The notes below the pieces were generated by a model. That model ran no database searches and was not told where the DNA came from. It was given only the letters and a program-made list of their open reading frames with translations. A DNA stretch of 64,000 nucleotides from DATFVA01 sp963771705 (GTDB taxonomy: Bacteria > Bacteroidota > Ignavibacteria > Ignavibacteriales > Ignavibacteriaceae): the NCBI GenBank assembly GCA_963771705.1, contig CAVYUP010000004.1, forward strand, positions 62,001 through 126,000, in the 5' to 3' direction. The position numbers and the translations under genes are program-made. Positions 53,838-61,266 of this stretch are shown here, one piece after another. Numbering within the stretch: position 1 is the stretch's first letter; each line of letters opens with the position of its first letter.

Positions 53838-55189
53838 TATTTCACCCCTCCCTTCTCATCCGCTGAAATTGTGGCGATGGTTAAGTCGTGATCATTATAA
53901 TATTTGTTCGCGACCATCTTTACATCATCCACTGTTACTTTATCGTACATGGCGTACAGCCGGTTGAGAGATTCGGGATCGCCGGTGAGGTAGATATAAT
54001 GGCTGATGGAGTTAGCGATAGCGTCGGGATTATCTATGCTCATTGCGAAGCTGTACTTGAGGTTCGATTTTGTTTCATCGAGCATCTTCTTATCGACGCC
54101 GTTCTTTTTAACATCGTCTATAGCTTTGGTGATTTCATCCCTTACGTACTGGAAATCATCCTTATTTATGAAGGAGGCCTGTATGGTTATTAGGAAAGGA
54201 TCGCGGGAATCAGTTGCGCCACCGCCCAGGAACCTGAGCTTCCTTTCTTTAACCACGAGCTTATTGAACAGATCGGAGTTACGCGAGAAGAGGATTGTGT
54301 TCATTACATCAATAGCGGGCATATCGATCTGCTTATCATTAAAGGCGGGTCCCTTATAGTTCATGCTCATATAAGGGGGGATCGAGCCGTCCTTAAGGTG
54401 AACCGTTTTCTCCTCTGTCTGTTCCGGTTCAACAGGAACATCGGCGGTATAACCGCCCCATTTCCATTCGCCGAAATATTTTTCAGCAAGGGAGTTTACC
54501 TTTTCGGGAGTGATATCGCCAACGACGACGATGGTAGAGTATTCGGGCCGGTAATAGCGCTTGAAGAACTTAAGGGAATACTCATACTGGTTAGGCATAT
54601 CGACGATATCCTTGAAGAAGCCCATTGTGGTATGTTTATACGTATGCTTTACAAACGCGGTATCGAGAAGCGCCTCATAGAGCTGCTGGTAGGGGCTGGC
54701 GTAATTCTTTGTATACTCGCCTTTAACCGCGCCTGCCTCAGTTTTGAAGTCGTGCTCCGAATAATGCAGGTTCATGAACCTGTCGGACTCGAGCTCGAAC
54801 ATTTTATCGAGGTAATCGGCATTACCCGTCATATGGTAGATAGTGCGGTCGAGTGACGTATTGGCATTAGCGCCGGCGCCGGTCATCTTTAGCACCTCGT
54901 TATATTTTTCGCGGGGAAACTTATCAGTTCCCCGGAACATCATATGCTCGAAGAAGTGGGCGAAGCCGGTTACGCCCTGTTCAACTTCATTTCTTGAACC
55001 GACGCGCACGACGATGTAGAGGGCAGCGAGTCCCGGACTATCGAACGGCACGGTAACCACATTGAGTCCGTTTTCCAGCTTCTGCTGGTGGATAGGGTAA
55101 GGGAGGATGTTACTTTCCTCCTGAGCATTAATACTTTGTGTAAGCAAGGTTAATACTCCTATTAGTAATAAAAGACTAAATCTATACAC
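53837..55189 (-). CDS. M16 family zinc peptidase, catalytic subunit
   Basis: A GTG start at 55189, preceded by AAAGGAAG, gives a normal signal peptide (YRFSLLLLIGVLTLLTQSINAQ); an open frame to 55279 is less likely. The 450-residue enzyme has the inverted zinc motif HFFEH (His78, Glu81, His82) and a distal Glu in EAGAVKGEY. It acts on peptides in the periplasm together with the subunit encoded one base downstream. Homologues resemble mitochondrial processing peptidase. Confidence 0.9.
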   Translation of the reverse strand: MYRFSLLLLIGVLTLLTQSINAQEESNILPYPIHQQKLENGLNVVTVPFDSPGLAALYIVVRVGSRNEVEQGVTGFAHFFEHMMFRGTDKFPREKYNEVLKMTGAGANANTSLDRTIYHMTGNADYLDKMFELESDRFMNLHYSEHDFKTEAGAVKGEYTKNYASPYQQLYEALLDTAFVKHTYKHTTMGFFKDIVDMPNQYEYSLKFFKRYYRPEYSTIVVVGDITPEKVNSLAEKYFGEWKWGGYTADVPVEPEQTEEKTVHLKDGSIPPYMSMNYKGPAFNDKQIDMPAIDVMNTILFSRNSDLFNKLVVKERKLRFLGGGATDSRDPFLITIQASFINKDDFQYVRDEITKAIDDVKKNGVDKKMLDETKSNLKYSFAMSIDNPDAIANSISHYIYLTGDPESLNRLYAMYDKVTVDDVKMVANKYYNDHDLTIATISADEKGGVK

Positions 55190-55338
55190 ATCAACTTCCT
55201 TTTTTTGTGTGGAATGATTGGTTTGTCGGGTTAAATAGGTGGGAAAGATAAGGAAATCAAGTAAAAAGTAAAAAGGCAAAAGGGGGATTCATGAGTTTAC
55301 CCCAATTAGTAGACACCAATAAAACTCGAAGAGCAATG

Positions 55339-55413
55339 TGCATAGAGCCGAAGAACGAAAAACTATGCAGTATGGCGTAGGTTTAGCCCAGATTCTTTAT
55401 GTCTGCGGGCTTT
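55339..55413 (+). other. Possible structured RNA or terminator element
   Basis: Two hairpins: TGCATAG / CTATGCA (55339-55345, 55363-55369) and AGCCCAGA / TCT-gc-GGGCT (55385 to about 55410) followed by TTTTTATT. The second looks like a terminator. The minus strand also reads MYKYSIKSPQT, a stop, then RIWAKPT, which faintly recalls a GIY-YIG domain start. Confidence 0.3.
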
Positions 55414-55520
55414 TTATTGAGTACTTGTACATCAGACAAGGAGAGAGGAGAAAACAGGGCGTGAGAGGAAAAAGGTGGAGGGATTGGTTAATTGGGGTAG
55501 TAATGATGGGAGGGGTGAGG

Positions 55521-55576
55521 GATTGCTTCACTCGAGGACTCCCCGCTCAAAGCGGGGCAAGCTGTTCGCGATACTG
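55521..55576. repeat. REP-like element with inner hairpin, second copy
   Basis: GATTGCTTCACT as in the copy at 50136, then CCCCGCT-CAA-AGCGGGG (a perfect seven-pair hairpin), ending TTCGCGATACTGG, a variant of TTCGCAATGACGG. Confidence 0.55.
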
Positions 55577-55830
55577 GAGGGGAGGAAGAGAGCATGGAGC
55601 AAAGCGCGGGGGCAGAGGGGAGGAGGGGGAGGTGTGATGGGGGATAATGGGGGGAGGGGGTGAGTGAACCTTTGGGATGCGTTTTACATCAAAATACATA
55701 GATTTTAGGAAAATTGTCCCATTATTAATGCGGTCGTTGTTTTATATCATGACTGCTTAGACTAAAATGTTTAATGTTAAACCATATTTCCAATTGGTTA
55801 TATTATAAATACTTATCAGGAGAATAACCT

Positions 55831-56337
55831 ATGAGAACTACTGTAAGGTTTCTCCTTATCCTGGTAACGGCGGCCTTTCTTGGCAGAGGACTATCCCAGG
55901 AGAAAGAAGATTTACCTGCACCTGATTTTAAGGGGAAGACGATAAAGGGAAATGAGATAAAGCTTTCAGATTTTAAGGGGAAAGTAGTACTGCTCGATTT
56001 CTGGGCAAGCTGGTGTCCTCCCTGCCGCGAAGAGATGCCACAGCTGGTTAAATTCTACAAGACGCATAATAATCCCGACTTTCAGTTAATTGCCGTTAAC
56101 ATAGACAACAATGCGGGCAATATGCAGAAGTTTCTGGACAAGCTTTTTCCACAACCGGAATTTCCTATCATTGAAGACGATGCCCAGAAAATTCCCGCGC
56201 TTTTTAATATAGAAGCGATGCCGACTACCATCTTCATCGACAAAAAAGGGAATATCAGGTACAGACATGACGGGTTTAAGGACTCGTATGTAAACGATTT
56301 CAACACAGAACTAACTCAACTATTAAAAGAGAATTAA
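55831..56337 (+). CDS. TlpA/ResA-like periplasmic thioredoxin
   Basis: A 168-residue exported thiol-disulfide protein: signal peptide to about residue 22, then the TlpA fold (GKVVLLDFWASWCPPCREEM with redox Cys62/Cys65) and the cis-Pro in AMPTTIFIDKKG. The mixed Pro-Pro active site suits a reductant, such as for cysteine-rich partners. AGGAG precedes the ATG. It heads the five-gene cluster to 59513; the next gene starts one base after the stop. A reducing role for the cysteine-tailed DUF4266 lipoprotein is a plausible inference. Confidence 0.88.
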   Translation: MRTTVRFLLILVTAAFLGRGLSQEKEDLPAPDFKGKTIKGNEIKLSDFKGKVVLLDFWASWCPPCREEMPQLVKFYKTHNNPDFQLIAVNIDNNAGNMQKFLDKLFPQPEFPIIEDDAQKIPALFNIEAMPTTIFIDKKGNIRYRHDGFKDSYVNDFNTELTQLLKEN

Positions 56338-56338
56338 A

Positions 56339-56557
56339 TTGAACATTAAAATCCGTATTCTGATTCTTCTGGGAGCTTCTTTTCTCCTTTACGGATGCGC
56401 GACAGTTAAGCCGTGGGAGAAGGAAGGTCTTTCAGATCCAATAATGATTATAGATGAAAATCCGATTAACGCCGGAATAAAAGAGCATTTCCTCGATTAC
56501 AGGGAAGGAGTTGAAGGCGCTACCGGTGCGGAGAGCGGAGGCTGCGGGTGCGGCTGA
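56339..56557 (+). CDS. DUF4266 lipoprotein with Cys-Gly tail
   Basis: A 72-residue protein from a TTG start directly behind tlpA. Lipobox LLYGC (Cys20) is followed by the DUF4266 core VKPWEKEGLSDP, AGIKEHFLDYREG, and the tail ends GGCGCG. DUF4266 proteins are small lipoproteins that keep such Cys/Gly endings; their function is unknown. The gene overlaps the DUF3570 gene by 10 bases. The closing Cys pair might bind metal, form a disulfide or be modified. Confidence 0.8.
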   Translation: MNIKIRILILLGASFLLYGCATVKPWEKEGLSDPIMIIDENPINAGIKEHFLDYREGVEGATGAESGGCGCG

Positions 56558-57750
56558 AAAGGTCTGTTCCCTTACTGCTGATCTTTTTTAACATAACTGC
56601 TCTTACTTATGGACAGCTTTTACCATCTAATGAGACGCAGGTAAACTTCAGCGGATACTTCGACAGCTTCAATGTAACTGTTCTTTACCCGAGCATCGCG
56701 ATAACAAAGAGAGTGTCGGAGTCTACCAGTCTTACCGGCAGATACCTGGTTGATATGATAACGGCGGCATCGATAAGAAGCAGTAATAAGCCTTCTACGA
56801 GCACTGTTACGGGACTAGGGAAAGTAGATGCAGTAACAGCGGCCTCAGGCGTGTCCGGAGGAGGAGGCGGCGGACACGATGGTCAGCCCGCTTTCGATGA
56901 GGTACGCCACGAGTTCAACCTGGGCGCAGCCCATACATTCGGTGACGGACTATTAACCTTCGACGGACTCTACAGCACTGAGAGCGATTATACTTCATCC
57001 ACTCTCATCGGGAACTACACGCAAAACTTTGCGGAGAACAACACCTCGCTTCAGCTGGGAGTAGTAAGAAGCTGGGATAAGGTATTCCCCAAAACAAAGA
57101 ACTGGAAGAAGGATAAGAACGTTATGACGATAAACGCGAACTTCTCGCAGATACTCAGCACGAGGCTTATTTTCCAGTTTCTTTCATCCTACACCGAGAA
57201 CAGCGGGCTGCTTTCTGACAACTACAAACTGGTTCCCATAAAAATAAACGGAGCCGACAGTCTTTTTGACCCTGTTCATCCCGATCTGAGGATAAGGCGC
57301 GCGGCTGCTGTATCATTAAAGTACCGGCTTACGGATAAATCATCACTGCAGATGGGCTACAGGTATTACTGGGATTCGTGGAACCTCAATGCCGACACCT
57401 ACTCTGCTGATTACGAAAGATATCTATCGAAGCATGTGATTCTTGGTCTCGGCTGGCGGACGAACATTCAGACCAAAGCTTTCTTCTTCAAAGCCGTGTA
57501 TCCTTCGCCCGAGCAGTATATGACAACCGACATCAAACTGGACGCGGGATACTCGAATGAGCTGCAGATGAACCTTATTTTAACCGGGGGCGACAGGCAG
57601 GATTATCTTCCGTTCCTTACGGACGACAGGGTGCAGTACATACTGAACCTGGACTTTTACCTGAGGCATACGAATTCGCCGTACTGGTTTAACAATCTGA
57701 ACAACCTGTTCGCGACCGACTTCAACATCGGCATACGATACCGCTACTAG
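56548..57750 (+). CDS. DUF3570 outer-membrane-type protein with two candidate flavinylation motifs
   Basis: A 400-residue protein from a GTG start inside the previous gene. A signal peptide (to about residue 22) is followed by beta-strand-rich sequence ending FNIGIRYRY, as in outer-membrane barrels, and the DUF3570 pattern. In the N-terminal part are Asp69-Met-Ile-Thr-Ala-Ala-Ser75 and Asp94-Ala-Val-Thr-Ala-Ala-Ser100, both close to the ApbE target motif D-x-x-S/T-G-A-S/T, in which the last residue gets FMN. A Gly-rich stretch (GGGGGGHDG) follows. Its gene lies two genes before apbE. The barrel and family calls are good; flavinylation is inference. Confidence 0.8.
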   Translation: MRLKRSVPLLLIFFNITALTYGQLLPSNETQVNFSGYFDSFNVTVLYPSIAITKRVSESTSLTGRYLVDMITAASIRSSNKPSTSTVTGLGKVDAVTAASGVSGGGGGGHDGQPAFDEVRHEFNLGAAHTFGDGLLTFDGLYSTESDYTSSTLIGNYTQNFAENNTSLQLGVVRSWDKVFPKTKNWKKDKNVMTINANFSQILSTRLIFQFLSSYTENSGLLSDNYKLVPIKINGADSLFDPVHPDLRIRRAAAVSLKYRLTDKSSLQMGYRYYWDSWNLNADTYSADYERYLSKHVILGLGWRTNIQTKAFFFKAVYPSPEQYMTTDIKLDAGYSNELQMNLILTGGDRQDYLPFLTDDRVQYILNLDFYLRHTNSPYWFNNLNNLFATDFNIGIRYRY

Positions 57751-57800
57751 GAGAAAATGAACAAAAAGTTTAATAATTTAATCTATGAGGATATAAGAAA

Positions 57801-58487
57801 ATGAAAAGAAGGGATTTTCTAAAATACAGTTCGATAATCCTTCCTGCTTCGGCAGCGCTTGGAATGATAAATCCTTTTGCGAAAAACACATTCGCTGCAG
57901 TTAAAGATGCGGGTCCTTTTTCCTTATCCGTAATAACCAATCAGCCTTCAAAGACGATCCACACGATTGAGCAGGCGATTAAATATTCAGATTACGGCAG
58001 GGAGAAGCTGGATTTTACCGAATACAGGCTGCAGGGAAGGCACCTGGGCGATATAGCTTACGTACGAGGCCAGGAGCTGGTTAACTACCACAAAGGGACT
58101 GATGAGTTCTCGCAGCTGCTGAGAGAGAGCGCGGGCTCGCTTTCGCTTCCCGAGACCCTGGATGATCCTGTGCTGCTTAGATTTTCATCCCCGCGGAATT
58201 CAGCGCAGCCGGGGGGGATCAACATCTTCAGAGGGGAGACGCTGGTGAAGCAGCTTTCACTTAACCAGGACGTGGAGGCATATCATATCGAAGGAATGAA
58301 AGGACACGTTGATATAAGCATAAAGAACGGATCGGTTAAAGTGGTATCGGCTTCCTGCAGCCACAAGACCTGTATGAATATGGCGCCGATATCGAAGCCC
58401 GGAGAGAACCTTGTATGTGTGCCCAACCAGATTAATGTAAGTATTGCGGGGAGAAGCAGTCTGGGCGTTGACAGTATAACCTTCTAG
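57801..58487 (+). CDS. Exported NusG domain II protein
   Basis: A 228-residue protein with a twin-arginine-like start (MKRRDFLKYSSIILPASAAL), so it may be Tat-exported. The C-terminal third (about residues 150-228) is a NusG domain II: IEGMKGHVDISIKNGSVKVV, SASCSHKTCMN, ISKPGENLVCVPNQINVSI. Such domains, unrelated in role to transcription factor NusG, occur beside ApbE/Rnf-type flavin electron-transfer genes. The middle part is novel to me. It lies between DUF3570 and apbE. Confidence 0.75.
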   Translation: MKRRDFLKYSSIILPASAALGMINPFAKNTFAAVKDAGPFSLSVITNQPSKTIHTIEQAIKYSDYGREKLDFTEYRLQGRHLGDIAYVRGQELVNYHKGTDEFSQLLRESAGSLSLPETLDDPVLLRFSSPRNSAQPGGINIFRGETLVKQLSLNQDVEAYHIEGMKGHVDISIKNGSVKVVSASCSHKTCMNMAPISKPGENLVCVPNQINVSIAGRSSLGVDSITF

Positions 58488-58496
58488 AATTAAGAA

Positions 58497-59513
58497 ATGA
58501 AAAATCATCTTTCAGTTTATGCAGCTTTAATATTTCTGATAATCTCCTCTGCTCCGCTGAGAGCCGAGGGGGACTCGACGATGTACAACCTGTCGGTTAA
58601 GAAATACCTGATGGGCACCACTGTAGAGACCACCGCGCGAAGCTACGATGTTAATGAATGCAAGTCGGCTCTGCTTGCCGCCTACGAAGAAATGGCGCGG
58701 GTTGAGGACCTGCTGAGCTGCGAGAAGGACAGCAGCGAGATCTCAGCGATTAACCTGGCCGCGGGAATCCACCCCGTGAAGGTAAGTTATGAAACTCTGG
58801 AAATGATGAAGCGGGCAAAAGCTTACGGTAAAAAATACAAAGGCGTATTTGATGTGACGATAGGTCCTCTTTCCAATCTTTGGGGATTCAGCAGCGACAG
58901 GGAGATCGTTCTGCCTGCCGACGCGACGATTAAGAAACTTGATAAACTGGTAAACTACAGAGATATTGAAATAAATGAGAAGGACAGTACAGTATACTTA
59001 AGAAAGAAAGGGATGTCGGTTGACCTTGGAGGAATAGCAAAAGGATACGCGATCGACAGGGGATCGACAGTACTGAGGGAAAAGGGAATAACGAATTTCA
59101 TTCTCAACGCGGGGGGCGATCTTTATGTATCGGGTATGAAAGACGACAGCACCGAATGGAGGGTAGGCATAAAGCATCCGAGGCGCACGAATGACCTTGC
59201 AGGAGCTTTTAATCTGAAGGATTACGCGGTTGCAACCAGCGGCGACTATGAAAGGTTCAAAATTATTAACGGGAAGAGGTACCATCATATTCTTAATCCC
59301 GCTACCGGTTATCCGGGCAGGTTATCAGAAAGTTCAACTATTATAGCGCCCACCGCAGAGGAAGCTGATGCAACGGCTACATATGTGTTTCTTTTAGGAT
59401 GGAAGAAGGCTCTGAGCGATAAGCAGCTTGACTACCCCTGCCTGATCATAGCATCGGACGGGAGTATTCATTATAACGAAGTTTTTAAGAAGAAGTATAA
59501 CCTGGAGCTTTAA
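58497..59513 (+). CDS. apbE: FAD:protein FMN transferase (ApbE)
   Basis: A 338-residue exported enzyme that attaches FMN from FAD to Thr/Ser of target proteins. It has a signal peptide, YLMGTTVETTARS, FDVTIGPLSNLWGF, VDLGGIAKGYAIDRG, LNAGGDLYVSG, HHILNPATGYPG and the Mg-binding EEADATATYVF block. It closes the tlpA-DUF4266-DUF3570-NusG II cluster and overlaps the convergent ggt stop by four bases. Its likely substrate is the DUF3570 protein. Confidence 0.92.
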   Translation: MKNHLSVYAALIFLIISSAPLRAEGDSTMYNLSVKKYLMGTTVETTARSYDVNECKSALLAAYEEMARVEDLLSCEKDSSEISAINLAAGIHPVKVSYETLEMMKRAKAYGKKYKGVFDVTIGPLSNLWGFSSDREIVLPADATIKKLDKLVNYRDIEINEKDSTVYLRKKGMSVDLGGIAKGYAIDRGSTVLREKGITNFILNAGGDLYVSGMKDDSTEWRVGIKHPRRTNDLAGAFNLKDYAVATSGDYERFKIINGKRYHHILNPATGYPGRLSESSTIIAPTAEEADATATYVFLLGWKKALSDKQLDYPCLIIASDGSIHYNEVFKKKYNLEL

Positions 59514-61219
59514 TAACCCAGAGCGAGTCCCCCTCCGCGCGGATCATCCGTCCCATAAATGATCTTATTCTTTGAATCAATTAATATACCTTCGGCTATT
59601 CCCAGCACGCGAGTATCCGCGTTCTCATCCACAAAGTGGTAGCCCATAGATGTCAGTTCAGTTCTCACATTATCGGTTAAAGCTCCGGGTTCATAATATA
59701 TAGAATCAGGGATCCACTGGTGATGGATTCTGGGCTTTTCAATTGCTTCTCTGATGTTCATATCAAAGACGATACAATTTAGAACAACCTGCAGCACCAC
59801 AGTAATTATAGTTGAACCTCCCGGTGAACCTATAATAAGGTATGGCTTATCATTCTTCAGAATAATAGTCGGTGTCATTGAGCTGAGCATTCTTTTTTCA
59901 GGCTGAATAGAATTGGCCTCGGTTCCAAGGAGTCCGAACTGATTCTGTGTCCCTGGCTTGCTGCTGAAATCATCCATTTCATTATTCAGGAGAAAGCCCG
60001 CTCCTTCGACCACTACCCCCGAGCCGAAAGTAGAGTTAATTGTTGTAGTGGTGCTGACGGCATTACCGTATTTATCATATACCGAGTAATGTGTAGTTTC
60101 TTTACTCTCATAGTACTGTTTAGTATCAAGACTTTTAATCTCACCTGAAGGCACAGCGGTATCGCCGGCGGCTTCAATTCTATTGAATATTGATTCCGCA
60201 TAGGAACTGGAAATGAGCTGCTGCTGAGGTACAGGATAAAAATCAGGATCACCGAGATGGTATGTCCTATCCGCGTAAGCATATTTCATAGCCTCCACGA
60301 GGTGGTGGATATAGCTGCTGCTGTTCCAGGATTCACTTTTAAGATCATAGTTTTCAAGAATGTTAAGAAGCTCGATGAGAGCAATGCCGCCCGAACTAGG
60401 GGGAGCCATTGACACGACTTCATATCCTCTGTAATTTCCGGTAACCGGTTTCCGCTCCACCGGCTCATATTTCTCAAGATCTTCAGCTGTTATATATCCT
60501 CCCATCGATTTCACCTGATTAACGATTAACCGGGCAGTTACGCCTTTATAAAAACCATCTCTTCCTTCATCTCTTATACGTTCGAGTGTTTGTGCAAGTT
60601 CAGGCTGGAGGAAGAGGTCGCCTTCATTATAAGTGGAAACGCTATCCTTTAAGAATATTTTAGAAGTAGAAGGATATTTCTGAAAGACAGGGACTGCGCC
60701 GTTGAAATAACGAGCGTCCCTTGCATTAAGGCGCCAGCCTTTTTCAGCTAGGCTGACGGCGGGCTGAATAACCACTGAAAGGGGGAGAGTGCCGTACTTT
60801 TTGAGTGCGTATAATAGTCCCGCGACACTTCCCGGCACTCCCGATGACGTAGCTCCCTGCTGGCTCAGCGCAGGTACGAAGCTGCTGTCCTTATCCAGGT
60901 ACATATCCCGGAAAGCGGAGAGGGGCGCCTTTTCCCGATAATCTATAGTTACGTTTTTTCCATCCGCGAGATGAATAACCATGAAACCGCCTCCGCCGAG
61001 ATTCCCGGCGGAAGGGTAAGTTACGGCAAGAGCAAACCCTGCTGCCACGGCGGCGTCAACAGCATTCCCCCCCTTTTTAAGAATATCGATCCCTGCCTGA
61101 GACGCATATGAACTGGCAGAAACAACCATCCCATTCCGGCTGCTTACAGGCTCGGGGGTCTGAACACAATTAATACAAAGGAGGGATAACAAGATTGAAG
61201 AAGCAATTAATTTATGCAT
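59510..61219 (-). CDS. ggt: Gamma-glutamyltransferase
   Basis: A 569-residue exported Ntn-hydrolase precursor that cleaves gamma-glutamyl compounds such as glutathione. GGNAVDAAVAAGFALAV, GNLGGGGFM and DYREKAP are in the large subunit; autoprocessing should occur before Thr375 (E|TTHYSVYDKYGN), the nucleophile that starts the small subunit. The GSPGGSTIIT oxyanion region is present. The signal ends LLCINC, so a lipid-anchored form is possible. Released glutamate would feed the GDH set; the two loci are not linked. Confidence 0.93.
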   Translation of the reverse strand: MHKLIASSILLSLLCINCVQTPEPVSSRNGMVVSASSYASQAGIDILKKGGNAVDAAVAAGFALAVTYPSAGNLGGGGFMVIHLADGKNVTIDYREKAPLSAFRDMYLDKDSSFVPALSQQGATSSGVPGSVAGLLYALKKYGTLPLSVVIQPAVSLAEKGWRLNARDARYFNGAVPVFQKYPSTSKIFLKDSVSTYNEGDLFLQPELAQTLERIRDEGRDGFYKGVTARLIVNQVKSMGGYITAEDLEKYEPVERKPVTGNYRGYEVVSMAPPSSGGIALIELLNILENYDLKSESWNSSSYIHHLVEAMKYAYADRTYHLGDPDFYPVPQQQLISSSYAESIFNRIEAAGDTAVPSGEIKSLDTKQYYESKETTHYSVYDKYGNAVSTTTTINSTFGSGVVVEGAGFLLNNEMDDFSSKPGTQNQFGLLGTEANSIQPEKRMLSSMTPTIILKNDKPYLIIGSPGGSTIITVVLQVVLNCIVFDMNIREAIEKPRIHHQWIPDSIYYEPGALTDNVRTELTSMGYHFVDENADTRVLGIAEGILIDSKNKIIYGTDDPRGGGLALGY

Positions 61220-61266
61220 AGTAAAAATTAAGGGAGACGGGAGGGGCCCGTCTCCGCAAAAGGTTG

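Larger units (their letters stand above)
55190..55830. other. 640-base spacer, purine-rich, no supported gene
   Basis: It holds the purine-rich tract at 55255-55290, a structured element at 55339-55413, a REP-like element at 55521-55576 and a further G/A-rich stretch to about 55670. Open frames here (55338-55637, 55475-55663) are products of biased composition. The promoter of the tlpA cluster should lie at about 55680-55810 but I cannot fix it. Confidence 0.55.

Noticed and set aside
55338..55637. 99-residue open frame in purine-rich DNA
   Set aside because: Arg/Gly-rich translation of low-complexity and REP-like sequence, no RBS.
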